From Methylomonas sp. (GTDB taxonomy: Bacteria; Pseudomonadota; Gammaproteobacteria; Methylococcales; Methylomonadaceae), in assembly GCA_002928965.1 (NCBI GenBank), contig PERU01000008.1:44636-108635 (forward strand): 64,000 nucleotides of DNA, in the 5' to 3' direction. How positions within the stretch are numbered: the stretch's first letter is position 1; every line of letters begins with the position of its first letter. The position numbers and the translations under genes are program-made. Below, piece after piece: positions 26,572 to 35,083 of the stretch. The notes beneath the pieces were generated by a model that saw only the letters and a list, made by a program, of their open reading frames with translations, did not search any database and was not told the origin of the DNA.

Positions 26572-27512
26572 AGCTGTTTAGGCGAAAAACCAAAATACTT
26601 GATAAATGCATTGCTGAAATTGCTGGCGTGCCGGTAGCCAACGGTTTCTGCCACGATAGAAACCGGGTATTGCCCGGAAGCTAACAACTGATGGGCTTTT
26701 TGCATGCGAAGATCCAGCAATAATCCATACGGAGTGGTGTCGAAATAGTGATGAAACAGCTGTTTCAGTTTAAAACCATTGCTGCCGGCTTGCTTGCTGA
26801 GCGCTTCCACGCTGGGTGGGTTTTTCAGGTCGGCAGCCAGAATGTCCCGCGCACGTTCGGCAATGCGTTTGTCGTGAGCGGTAAAGCGGATGCTGGAGGG
26901 ATTGCCATGAAGCAACTGCCCCAGTTCACTGGCGATGATGGTCATGGCCTGTCCCTGCCTGAACAGGGATTGTGCCTGCAAGGGCAGCGTGGTTTGCAAC
27001 AGGCTTTGTCCTGCCAGAATTGAACTGCTGGCGCAGGGTTGATGACGAATCAATTGCAGGTCAGGGTTTGCAAAAAAACGCTCAAAGGCATCTTCGCCGA
27101 ACGAGTCTGCCAACCAGGATTGCGTCATGGAAAACCGTAACTGGGTAACGGTTTGATCGGCCTGATAGTGCCGATCACCTTCGCTGGCGTTGAAGGTGGT
27201 GATGGTGCTGTAGCCGCCTTTAAAAGCTATCGCATCCTGCCGATTGGCTTGAAATCGAGAATGCCCGCTTAATCCCACCGTTAGCACCATCCGGGGTTCC
27301 TGTGGCGGCATGCAATTTGTCACCGTCACGTTGCAATTGGGCCTATAGCGGGTTTCGATGTAATTCAATCCGCTAGCCAGCCTAAAAAAACGCGTGTGGC
27401 AATCCCCTACATGATCCGGCAGGCTTTGCTGTTGGCTGCGTGATTCAGGTATGGCCTGCCATGCCAATTCGTCGCTATGCACGCGCCAAGGCGTGTTTGA
27501 TTTTGTTAGCAT
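26559..27512 (-). CDS. AraC-family regulator, PchR-like
   Basis: A 317-residue transcription factor. The C-terminal 100 residues hold the two AraC helix-turn-helix units (SVEALSKQAGSNGFKLKQLF and VSIVAETVGYRHASNFSNAF, then IKYFGFSPKQLR). The N-terminal effector domain (PRMVLTVGLSGHSRF, TITTF, QLRFSMTQSWLADSFGE) resembles PchR-type regulators that sense siderophores and activate uptake genes. A Fur-box-like site overlaps its leader. The ribosome binding site is GGGGGAG just before the ATG. It converges with the All3515-PKD gene. It may control an iron system rather than the neighbouring zinc genes; the effector is unknown. Confidence 0.88.
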   Translation of the reverse strand: MLTKSNTPWRVHSDELAWQAIPESRSQQQSLPDHVGDCHTRFFRLASGLNYIETRYRPNCNVTVTNCMPPQEPRMVLTVGLSGHSRFQANRQDAIAFKGGYSTITTFNASEGDRHYQADQTVTQLRFSMTQSWLADSFGEDAFERFFANPDLQLIRHQPCASSSILAGQSLLQTTLPLQAQSLFRQGQAMTIIASELGQLLHGNPSSIRFTAHDKRIAERARDILAADLKNPPSVEALSKQAGSNGFKLKQLFHHYFDTTPYGLLLDLRMQKAHQLLASGQYPVSIVAETVGYRHASNFSNAFIKYFGFSPKQLRNM

Positions 27513-27526
27513 CTTGCTCCCCCTGT

Positions 27527-27545
27527 GTTAATGACAATCAGTTAC
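27527..27545 (-). promoter_or_regulatory. Fur-box-like site upstream of the AraC gene
   Basis: GTTAATGACAATCAGTTAC matches 14 of 19 bases of the classic Fur consensus GATAATGATAATCATTATC. It lies 15-33 bases before the AraC start codon, a position where Fur could block transcription or an early step of elongation. Fur control is common for PchR-type regulators. The match is moderate. Confidence 0.5.
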
Positions 27546-27671
27546 CGCAAGCAAAAAACGCTCCGTAGTGGCAAGTACTGAAGAAGCTGGGGCTTGTGTG
27601 GGGTGCTTTTATTAAACTGTGTTATTTAATGTCGAAAGAGTCGGGAAATCACCTTGTGCACAGTTTATGCG

Positions 27672-29162
27672 TTAGGCTTTTTCGCTCAGAAGCGAAGTGG
27701 TTGCGGTTTTAGCCGGGTCGGTTGTGAGTGGTTTACCTTGATGCGCCTCCATAAAGCCGGCAGTTAAGCCGTTTTTCTCAAACTGAGCTTTCAGATAATC
27801 AAGATGGGCATTGATTTTATCCACTGTTTCAGGGGTTTCGCTCCAGAAACGGGTGTTCACCGAACCGTCGTAACAGGACACTTTGCAATGAATGGTATCC
27901 AGACCGGGTGGGGTGATGGTGATACTGACAGCCCAGCTTTTGTCAGCGTGTTCAGATTGGCGGGCTTTATCCTGCTCGATTTCAATTTTGACACTGTCGG
28001 CGGCCTGTCCTTGGAAAAACGGTAGCTCCAAGGTCCAGCCTTGTTTGGGAATATCCTCTTTAGGCAATGAATGGAGTTGATCCAGCGTCAATTTGGCCAA
28101 GCTGCTATGGCTTTTCTGCAAGCTGTCTTGGAGTAATTCCAATACGTCTGAAGGTTTTTCCTGGTTTTGGTTGCCGATTTCCTGATTTAGTAACTGGATG
28201 AGTTTAATGAGTTTAAGTTTGAAATCGCCTTGGAGTGAGCTGTCGGTTTTGCCCGATAACAATCCCGACAACTTGCTCTCCAAAAATAAACCCGATTGGT
28301 GTATGGCTTGTTTCAGTTGGCTGGGATCGCTCAATAGACTTTTGCTGGGTAAATTATGCAAAATGTCTTGCGCGGCCTGTTTTAAGGTTTCGGCAACGCT
28401 GGCATCGGTCTGCAGGCGAGGCAGGGCATGTTGCAGTTGAGTGAGCAAGGCTGTAGGCGAAGACTGCATGGGAAGTAGCTGTTTTAAGGCTTCCCGGATG
28501 CGCTGCTCTGGATCGCTGATGGCAGGCATCAGGGCAAAACTGGGTGTGTCGCCGGCTTTAATGACTTGCAAAGTGATGGGCATCCCTGGTTTTAAACTGT
28601 CTGGGCTTACTGGGCTGGCGGCTGGATTGGTTTGTGCCTGCGGGGTAAGCAGTTGTTGGGTGTTTAAAGTCAGTAATAAAGGTTTGGCGCCTTGCTGAAC
28701 TGTTGTCGGCAGTATTTGCAGGGTGAGTTTATCCCCCGACAAATGCATAACTGTCGCGGAAAGTCGCAGCCCACTGCTGAGTTGTGGCCCGTCCGGTTGG
28801 CTGGATTGCGTGCCGGGAAGCGGGGGGGTAAGCAATTTCAGTAACGGCAACTCGTTGTGAGTGATTGCTTTAGGCACAGCCGATGCTGCTGTCAACACCG
28901 CAAGAATTTTAAACTCGGGGGTGGGCAGTAACTTGACCACTTGTAATTGCAAGCTTTGGCCGGGCGGAAGAGGTGTTAATAACTTTGCCTGAGTATTGAC
29001 GATTTTGTCGTTGATTTTCAGCGTCAAGGTATCCAGCATGATCTGGTTATCAACGATCTTGGCTTCCAAGACCTGATGCAACTTCAGGTTTAGGCTATTT
29101 GCATCGTTCAGCTTATTGATAGCCAACTGAAGGTTGAGATTGACCGGCAGGTTAATGTCCAT
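27672..29162 (-). CDS. FliK-like protein (flagellar hook-length control C-terminal domain)
   Basis: A 496-residue protein rich in Leu, Gln, Pro and Ser in its long N-terminal part. It has a compact C-terminal domain (about residues 385-485) resembling the Flg_hook domain of FliK: WTLELPFFQGQAADSVKIEI, WAVSITITPPGLDTIHCKVSCYDGSV and VNTRFWSETPETVDKINAHLDYL. FliK measures the flagellar hook and switches export specificity. No other flagellar gene is present here, so it is a solitary copy. Such isolated FliK-domain proteins occur in non-flagellar contexts as well. The ATG at 29162 is preferred to the TTG at 29204; the start is not certain. Confidence 0.75.
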   Translation of the reverse strand: MDINLPVNLNLQLAINKLNDANSLNLKLHQVLEAKIVDNQIMLDTLTLKINDKIVNTQAKLLTPLPPGQSLQLQVVKLLPTPEFKILAVLTAASAVPKAITHNELPLLKLLTPPLPGTQSSQPDGPQLSSGLRLSATVMHLSGDKLTLQILPTTVQQGAKPLLLTLNTQQLLTPQAQTNPAASPVSPDSLKPGMPITLQVIKAGDTPSFALMPAISDPEQRIREALKQLLPMQSSPTALLTQLQHALPRLQTDASVAETLKQAAQDILHNLPSKSLLSDPSQLKQAIHQSGLFLESKLSGLLSGKTDSSLQGDFKLKLIKLIQLLNQEIGNQNQEKPSDVLELLQDSLQKSHSSLAKLTLDQLHSLPKEDIPKQGWTLELPFFQGQAADSVKIEIEQDKARQSEHADKSWAVSITITPPGLDTIHCKVSCYDGSVNTRFWSETPETVDKINAHLDYLKAQFEKNGLTAGFMEAHQGKPLTTDPAKTATTSLLSEKA

Positions 29163-29330
29163 GCGGATACAGGCAACAGCTAAAGTAATGAGTTCAAATG
29201 GCAATCGATGTGCATCTATTTACCCTATTCAAGAAGCGCCTATCTCATAGTGCGCTGTGATTTTGGTGAGCGAGTCCGGATTGTTAAACAAAATACGTCT
29301 GAAATAAAAAACACTCCGTCTGGCATAGGT

Positions 29331-29352
29331 CTGTATCTGGTGTTTGATACAG
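29331..29352 (+). promoter_or_regulatory. Inverted repeat in the leader of the secreted pair
   Basis: CTGTATC (29331-29337) and GATACAG (29346-29352) form a perfect 7-bp inverted repeat with an 8-base gap. It lies about 140 bases upstream of the 29493 start codon. It could be an operator or an RNA hairpin; no factor can be named. Confidence 0.35.
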
Positions 29353-29492
29353 CCTGCAGCTTATCATACAACCCCAGTTAGATAGACGAATTTATCTTCT
29401 CAACTTATTGATTCAATTCTGAAATTCGACGCGGGGGCGAGAAGGAATTTAATCTTAAACTTTACACTGACAATAACGATAAGGAAAAAATC

Positions 29493-29969
29493 ATGAAAAA
29501 AGTTTTATGGGTGGCCTCAAGTCTATTAATGATCGGACAAGTGCAGGCCGGACCTATCACCCCTTGTACAAAAGCGCAGTTGAATGGCAGTTACGTGGTT
29601 TACAACGCTGCAGTCACTGGCACGACATTAGCCGATGCGGGTAGTTTAAATCATACCGGTCGCTGCGAAGTGAATATCAATAACGGCAATCTGAGCGGTA
29701 ATTGTGCTTTTGATTCCAATAACAGCGGTAATCACAATTTCCACGGCCCTGTTTATGGTACTGCGACCATGAATACCAACTGTTCAGCTGAATTGGTCAT
29801 GAGTTTTGATCCTGTTCCCAATGTCGTGCATATCGACTCTACTTTTGACGTGCAATTTCTACCCAACAAGGAAGGTTTCATCGGTAAGTTTGAAAACAAC
29901 TTTGGTGTTTACGGCAGCACCAGCGGTACGCGCTTCAACCCGCTGCTGCCATCAACTCCAGCACCATAA
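29493..29969 (+). CDS. Unknown secreted protein, first gene of a two-gene unit
   Basis: A 158-residue exported protein of no recognised family. The signal peptide is MKKVLWVASSLLMIGQVQA. The mature part has four Cys (PCTKAQ, GRCEVN, GNCAFD, NCSAEL), likely forming two disulfides, and many Asn and Gly. The pattern of short beta strands ending in GFIGKFENNFGVYGS suggests a small beta-barrel. The C-terminal tail is Pro-rich and there is no sorting signal. It is 11 bases upstream of the PEP-CTERM gene at 29981, which has its own AAGGGG ribosome binding site, so the two are probably co-expressed and both act outside the inner membrane. Confidence 0.75.
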   Translation: MKKVLWVASSLLMIGQVQAGPITPCTKAQLNGSYVVYNAAVTGTTLADAGSLNHTGRCEVNINNGNLSGNCAFDSNNSGNHNFHGPVYGTATMNTNCSAELVMSFDPVPNVVHIDSTFDVQFLPNKEGFIGKFENNFGVYGSTSGTRFNPLLPSTPAP

Positions 29970-29980
29970 GGGGTATTCGT

Positions 29981-30526
29981 ATGATCAAAGGCTTACTGAA
30001 AACCGCTGTCATGGCGGGATTATTCCTGTCCGCGCAGTCTGCGCAAGCGGCAATTTACAACTTTACTCAAACAGGCTTTGAAGGCGGCGGCTCAATTACC
30101 GGCTCATTCACAGGGACTGATTTAAATAACGATGGTTTTATTCAAGGCACCACTTTTATCGAAGGTCTGGCTGAGATCAATGCTTTTACTGTGTCCTGGT
30201 CGGGCAATTCAACCATTGCGGCTTTCAGTCAGTCGTTGTCAGACTTGACGCATTTTTCCTACGACACGGCCAAGAATGTGCTGGGGGATGTGTTTCCCGA
30301 AGGGATTGCCACTAACTGGTTTGGTCAGTCAGGCTTTCAATATTTGACGGGTCAAGGTGTCAATTCATTTACTGCTGGCTATGTCGGAGATGCTGCAACC
30401 GGAGTGTATGTAGAAACCTTTGGTTTGGTGAACGTCGCAGCAGTGCCTGTTCCCGGTGCGGTTTGGTTATTCGGTTCAGTCTTGGCTGGCTTTTTAAGCT
30501 TGAAACGACGTCAAACTTACGTTTGA
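29981..30526 (+). CDS. Secreted PEP-CTERM-type protein (VPVPGAVWLFGS tail)
   Basis: A 181-residue exported protein. The signal peptide is about residues 1-23 (..FLSAQSAQA). The mature part (AIYNFTQTGFEGGGSITGSFTG) resembles the short PEP-CTERM proteins whose body starts with a beta strand and a 'G.I.GsFtG.D.n.DG' pattern. The tail is VPVPGAVWLFGSVLAGF followed by LKRRQ. It shares this exact tail core with the protein at 898. Function is unknown; such proteins are thought to be attached to or processed at the cell surface by exosortase. A strong terminator follows 20 bases after the stop. Confidence 0.8.
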   Translation: MIKGLLKTAVMAGLFLSAQSAQAAIYNFTQTGFEGGGSITGSFTGTDLNNDGFIQGTTFIEGLAEINAFTVSWSGNSTIAAFSQSLSDLTHFSYDTAKNVLGDVFPEGIATNWFGQSGFQYLTGQGVNSFTAGYVGDAATGVYVETFGLVNVAAVPVPGAVWLFGSVLAGFLSLKRRQTYV

Positions 30527-30543
30527 ATAAGAGTCTCGAGCAT

Positions 30544-30571
30544 AAAAAAACCGCCCTTCGGGGCGGTTTTC
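30544..30571. terminator. Bidirectional intrinsic terminator
   Basis: CCGCCC (30551-30556)-TTCG-GGGCGG (30561-30566), preceded by seven A and followed by TTTT. The TTCG tetraloop makes it very stable. It serves the PEP-CTERM gene on the plus strand and rpiA on the minus strand. Confidence 0.9.
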
Positions 30572-30594
30572 CTTTTACAGGGATTTATAAAAGC

Positions 30595-31272
30595 TTAGTA
30601 ACTAATGACTTCCGCCCCTTTACCCACCAGCACCACATCAGCATCGCGCATTGCAAATAAGCCATTGGTGATGACGCCTGGGATATTGTTGATGGTTTGT
30701 TCCATTTCAACCGGGTTCAGGACGCTCATGTTATGCACATCCAGAATTTCGCAGCCGTTGTCGGTGATGTAAGGTGTGCCGGTGTCTTTGTTGATGCGCA
30801 ACTCAGGGGTGCCGCCCAGTTTGACCAGTTGTCTGGCCACGAAGCTGCGAGATAAAGGCAATACTTCCACGGGTAGTGGGAATTTACCGATCACATCCAC
30901 ACATTTGCTGTCGTCGACGATACAGACAAATTTCTTGCTGGCACCGGCAATGATTTTTTCGCGAGTCAATGCACCGCCGCCGCCTTTGAGCATTTTACGA
31001 TGAGGTGTGACTTCATCCGCGCCATCGACGTAAATATCCAGATCGCCGGTTTGGTTCAGCTCCAGCACTTTGATGCCGATGGATTGTAGATGTTCGGTGG
31101 TTTTGATGGAACTGGACACCGCGGCTTCGATTTCATGTTTGAAATCACAGTCGGCCAGTTGATTGATCAAATGCGTTACGGTAGAGCCGGTGCCCATGCC
31201 GATGATAGGCACATTTTTCAGATAGTGCAGAGCCGCTGCCGCCACTTGTTTTTTTAATTCATCTTGAGTCAT
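30595..31272 (-). CDS. rpiA: Ribose-5-phosphate isomerase A
   Basis: Interconverts ribose-5-phosphate and ribulose-5-phosphate in the pentose phosphate pathway; in RuMP-cycle methylotrophs this step also helps regenerate the formaldehyde acceptor. The 225-residue length is typical. Motifs are [13 protein letters not shown] near residue 25, the catalytic [10 protein letters not shown] near residue 84 and [12 protein letters not shown] just after. It is divergent from ilvA, an arrangement also seen in pseudomonads. Confidence 0.96.
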   Translation of the reverse strand: MTQDELKKQVAAAALHYLKNVPIIGMGTGSTVTHLINQLADCDFKHEIEAAVSSSIKTTEHLQSIGIKVLELNQTGDLDIYVDGADEVTPHRKMLKGGGGALTREKIIAGASKKFVCIVDDSKCVDVIGKFPLPVEVLPLSRSFVARQLVKLGGTPELRINKDTGTPYITDNGCEILDVHNMSVLNPVEMEQTINNIPGVITNGLFAMRDADVVLVGKGAEVISY

Positions 31273-31418
31273 TGTTTTTATTCCTGATGAGGGGTTGCTT
31301 GAAAATCGGTCACAAATGTTGGGGTCGTTAATGTATGGGATAATAACCGATTAAAGGTAATCTCTCAGCAGTTTTTACGTTGAAATAACGGCCAAAACTT
31401 CAATCGTCAGACTATAAA

Positions 31419-32950
31419 ATGCATCATTACATCGAAAAAATACTGCGCGCCAAAGTCTATGATGTGGCTGAGGAAACCCCGCTGGATTTTGCGCCGACCT
31501 TGTCAGAACGGCTGGACAATCGGGTGTATCTGAAACGTGAAGATTTACAGCCGGTGTTTTCTTTCAAGCTGCGCGGCGCCTATAACAAAATGGCGGCCCT
31601 TAACGCCGAGCAGATCGCGCGGGGTGTGATAGCCGCATCGGCGGAAATCATGCACAAGGCGTGGCGCTGGCTGCCAAAAAGCTTGGTATCAAAGCCCTGA
31701 TCGTGATGCCCAAAACCACCCCGGAAATCAAAATCAAATCGGTTAAAGCCCGTGGCGCCAAAATCGTGCTGCATGGCGATTCCTACGACGATGCGTATAC
31801 GCATGCCCAGGAACTGGTGGCAGAAAAAGGCATGACCTTTATCCATCCTTATGACGATCCGGAAGTGATTGCCGGGCAGGGTACGGTCGGTATGGAAATT
31901 CTACGCCAGCATACCGGCGATATACACGCCATTTTCGTGCCGGTCGGCGGCGGCGGTCTGGTGGCTGGGATTGCCGCTTATGTGAAATTTGTGCGCCCGG
32001 AAATCAAAGTCATTGCGGTGGAACCGGACGACGCCGATTGTTTGAATCAAGCCTTGAAAGCCGGGCAACGGGTAGTGTTGCCGCAAGTGGGTTTGTTTGC
32101 CGATGGGGTGGCGGTGAAGCAGATCGGTGCAGAACCGTTTCGGATTGCTCAGGATTATGTCGATGAGGTGGTTACCGTCAGCACTGATGAAATCTGTGCG
32201 GCTATCAAGGATATTTTCGATGACACCCGCTCGGTGGCCGAGCCGGCAGGAGCGTTATCGGTTGCAGGGTTGAAAAAATACGTCGATAGGCACGGGATGC
32301 GCCAGCAAACCCTGATTGCCATTGATAGTGGCGCCAATATTAATTTTGATCGCTTGCGTTACGTGGCTGAGCGAACTTTAGTGGGTGAGCATCGGGAAAT
32401 TCTGTTGGCGGTGGCGATTCCGGAAGAGCCGGGCAGCTTTTTAAAGTTTTGTAAAAAACTTGGAAAACGCAGTGTTACCGAATTTAATTACCGCTATTTC
32501 GATAGCCGGATGGCGCAGGTCTTTGTCGGCATCAGCAGCAGCGGCCTGGAAGGCGACCGTCAACAACTCATCGAGCATCTGCAGGACGATGGTTTGTTTG
32601 TCACCGACATGACCGGTAACGATCTGGCCAAAGATCACATCCGCCATATGGTCGGTGGCCATGGCCCCAGCCATTTGCAGGAAAGCGTTTACAGCGTGGA
32701 ATTTCCCGAGCGGCCGGGCGCGTTGTTAAAGTTTTTACTGTCGTTGGGTAGCCAATGGAATATCAGTTTGTTTCACTACCGCAATCATGGGGCAGCGTTT
32801 GGTAAAGTATTGATTGGTTTGCAAATGGCCGAGGCGGATTGCCAAGCCTTTGAACAATGTCTACATGGTTTGGGCTTGATGTTTCAACAGGAAACCGGCA
32901 ATCTTGCCTATCGTATGTTCGCCGGCGGGGCCGGGGCTGTGCAACTGTAA
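31419..32950 (+). pseudogene. ilvA: Threonine deaminase gene with a one-base frameshift
   Basis: Biosynthetic threonine ammonia-lyase makes 2-oxobutanoate for isoleucine. The first part (31419 on) reads [22 protein letters not shown] with the PLP Lys, then breaks. The rest is in another frame: [21 protein letters not shown] onward, followed by two C-terminal ACT-like regulatory domains (EEPGSFLKFCKKLG and ERPGALLKFLLSLG). Adding one G near 31641-31645 restores [16 protein letters not shown], the expected PLP-phosphate motif, and gives a full 510-residue protein. All other parts look conserved, so this is either a very recent mutation or a sequencing/assembly error. If real, the cell would lack this enzyme unless a second copy exists. 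Confidence 0.9.
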
Positions 32951-33072
32951 ATCTGGGGCGTTACTCAGGCTGTACCTCAAACTTAAATCTTGTTTCAGAG
33001 GGTATGCCGAGATGACGATTTTGACTTGGCTGATTGATATTTATAATCAGTAACTTAAAAGGGTTTCTAGCC

Positions 33073-34194
33073 ATGTCGCAAACATTAGCGCTTGCTTTTG
33101 CTTCTGCCGGTTCTGTTGTTGATATTCAAGCTCTGAGCGATGCGCTGCAGGCTTGGTATCAAAAATGGCCTGATGATCATTTTTTGCATCCTTGCGTTAT
33201 CGAACGCCGCCCGGCGTTGGTCTGTCGGGCAAATCTACGCGAGACACAACCACTGGCATTTGCGGAATTGCAGGCTATCGCCAGCTATCAAGGGATATAT
33301 CTCAAGCAGGACAGTCGTCAGTCAAGCGGTGAGCATAAAGGTGCAAACCGTCGGCACAATAGTAGTGCGGTGTTGGTGTTTTGTCTGTCCTTGCTGGCTG
33401 CATCCAGGGCGGTGACAGCGCATGATTTACAGTCAGTTACATCAAATTCAAGCGCCAGTCCGTTTCAAATGCCAATTAGTGGAATGCAGGTTGTCAATGG
33501 CACATCGGCAGATGGTGCGCCGATCATTCAACTGAAACGCGCTCGACCACCCTCCGCCGAGCAAGTTTTGGCGGCGTACCAAACTAAACTTGCAAAACAA
33601 ACGGTCAACTTAGCGCATCAAGCCCTGATCAGTGATTTTTTGAAAAAGACTTACCACGCTCAAACCGACGATCCTTCAACTATTGCCGCTGATTTGCAAG
33701 AAATTGCCGAGTATTACGCTGGCTATCCGCAGGCCGTGGAACTGATTCAATCGTTGGTAAAACACAACGTGGTGCTAAGTTATCGCAAGGGCAGCTGGCA
33801 AGCTCAGGCCTGGGGTGATAAACATCGGGTGGATAGCGTTACCATTCATTTTGATACTCGCACGGGGGCGCAATTGTTGGATGCGCCGGGGTGCGAGGCC
33901 AACCCCGCGTGCTCGATTTCGGCAGCAGACGCCTTGTTGCACGAATTGTTGCATGCCAAGTTAATGCTGTTGGACAGTGATAACTTCATTGCCGACGGCG
34001 GCATGCAAGGTCATGTCTATCCGCATGATCACGAGCAGGAAGTTTTGGCGCTGGAAAATCAACTCTATCAAGCCATGAACCAGACGGATGGACTTGCAAG
34101 GCCATTACGGCAAAGGCACAGTGGCGGTCTTCAGGAAATTGTCTGCGCTGTTTGTACTCCCGGTATGCAGATTGCCTCATCAGAAGGCGAATAA
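33073..34194 (+). CDS. Putative membrane zinc metallopeptidase with an HELLH motif
   Basis: A 373-residue protein of no family I can name with confidence. Residues about 1-85 form a soluble N-terminal part with no signal peptide. One hydrophobic segment (SSAVLVFCLSLLAASRAVTA, about residues 98-117) would place the rest in the periplasm. There, SAADALLHELLHAKLML contains a gluzincin-like HELLH, preceded by DSVTIHFDTRTGAQLLDAPGC. A later EQEVLALENQLYQAMNQ could give the third ligand Glu. The HExxH...E..EN..R layout is reminiscent of the M91 (NleD-like) peptidases. The ATG at 33073 follows AAAGGG. It stands alone between ilvA and an AT-rich gap. Confidence 0.65.
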   Translation: MSQTLALAFASAGSVVDIQALSDALQAWYQKWPDDHFLHPCVIERRPALVCRANLRETQPLAFAELQAIASYQGIYLKQDSRQSSGEHKGANRRHNSSAVLVFCLSLLAASRAVTAHDLQSVTSNSSASPFQMPISGMQVVNGTSADGAPIIQLKRARPPSAEQVLAAYQTKLAKQTVNLAHQALISDFLKKTYHAQTDDPSTIAADLQEIAEYYAGYPQAVELIQSLVKHNVVLSYRKGSWQAQAWGDKHRVDSVTIHFDTRTGAQLLDAPGCEANPACSISAADALLHELLHAKLMLLDSDNFIADGGMQGHVYPHDHEQEVLALENQLYQAMNQTDGLARPLRQRHSGGLQEIVCAVCTPGMQIASSEGE

Positions 34195-34502
34195 AAGACT
34201 CCCCTGGTTATAAAGATGTTTCAGCGATACCGTCCGGTGCCGATAAATCAGCATGGCATTTGGGATATTGCTGATTACATTAATAAATAGTATTTTCAGG
34301 AGTATTTTAATCGATGTATTAAATTGGTTTTTCTCTAAAAATGGCTAATAAGTTTTATTGGCTATTAAAAGGTTTTTTCGGATATTAATTTGTCATTAAA
34401 ATAATAACATTATGCATAAATTAGTAAGAAATGCAGTTATTACAGCTTTTATATTAAAAATTATACTGGAAGTAGTTTTTAAGTGTTTTTAAAACGCATA
34501 AA
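34195..34502. other. AT-rich intergenic stretch, no gene recognised
   Basis: About 300 bases, markedly AT-rich from 34290 on and different in composition from the flanking genes. No reading frame, hairpin with T run or tRNA was found. Together with 34701-35083 it surrounds a small gene, which suggests a locally acquired or relaxed segment. Confidence 0.5.
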
Positions 34503-34700
34503 CTATTCAGACTGATTTTTAATAACCAGTTTTATAATATGTTCTTTTATGAGATCGTCTTCGCTTAATAATACGGCGAAAGCATCGATGACTGCACTTA
34601 ATTTCAACCCGTTAAGGCGTGAGAAATTTTTTAATTTTTCATAGGTGTGATGGTTCAGGGTGACTTTTTTTTGATCAGAGTGAATTTGATTCAGCGACAT
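34503..34700 (-). CDS. Small protein, probable ribbon-helix-helix type
   Basis: A 65-residue protein. A single strand-like segment (KKVTLNHHTYEKLKNFSRLN) followed by GLKLSAVIDAFAVLLSEDD suggests the strand-helix-helix order of MetJ/Arc/CopG-type DNA-binding proteins, but the match is only at the level of pattern. A good ribosome binding site (AAAGGA, six bases before ATG) supports translation. No toxin gene is adjacent on the same strand, so it is not an obvious antitoxin. It sits in an AT-rich pocket and could be a small regulator or a remnant of a mobile region. Confidence 0.6.
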   Translation of the reverse strand: MSLNQIHSDQKKVTLNHHTYEKLKNFSRLNGLKLSAVIDAFAVLLSEDDLIKEHIIKLVIKNQSE

Positions 34701-35083
34701 GATAGTTCCTTTGTTAAGTCAACGGGTAGCGTCAGTTTAGGCCTACAAGTTAGCATAATTTTTGAATTTTAGTCACCGTGCTGGCATGACACTTTAATTA
34801 ACGGCTAGTCAATACATGGCAGACTTCCTAAACAGAAGACCTGCGAAAAACCGGAGTATTTGGTTGGAATTTATTGTTTAGTCAGTACAACTTGGCGCCT
34901 ATTATTTTTATGCGCAGATAATCAAAAAAGTCTGTTTCAACGATCCGACTGTCACAATATTGTCATGAATATAGGCGATGATTAATAGCGCATTTTTTCT
35001 GAAAAAAGGCTCTGAGGTGAGAATGAGATTAATGGCCTGTTCTGAATCAAGCAGTATTTAAAATTAAATTCTATCAAAAGCTT
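34701..35083. other. AT-rich intergenic stretch upstream of a GGDEF-EAL gene
   Basis: About 380 bases between the small minus-strand gene and the plus-strand GGDEF-EAL gene. It should contain both divergent promoters. No confident operator, terminator or RNA could be placed. Confidence 0.5.
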
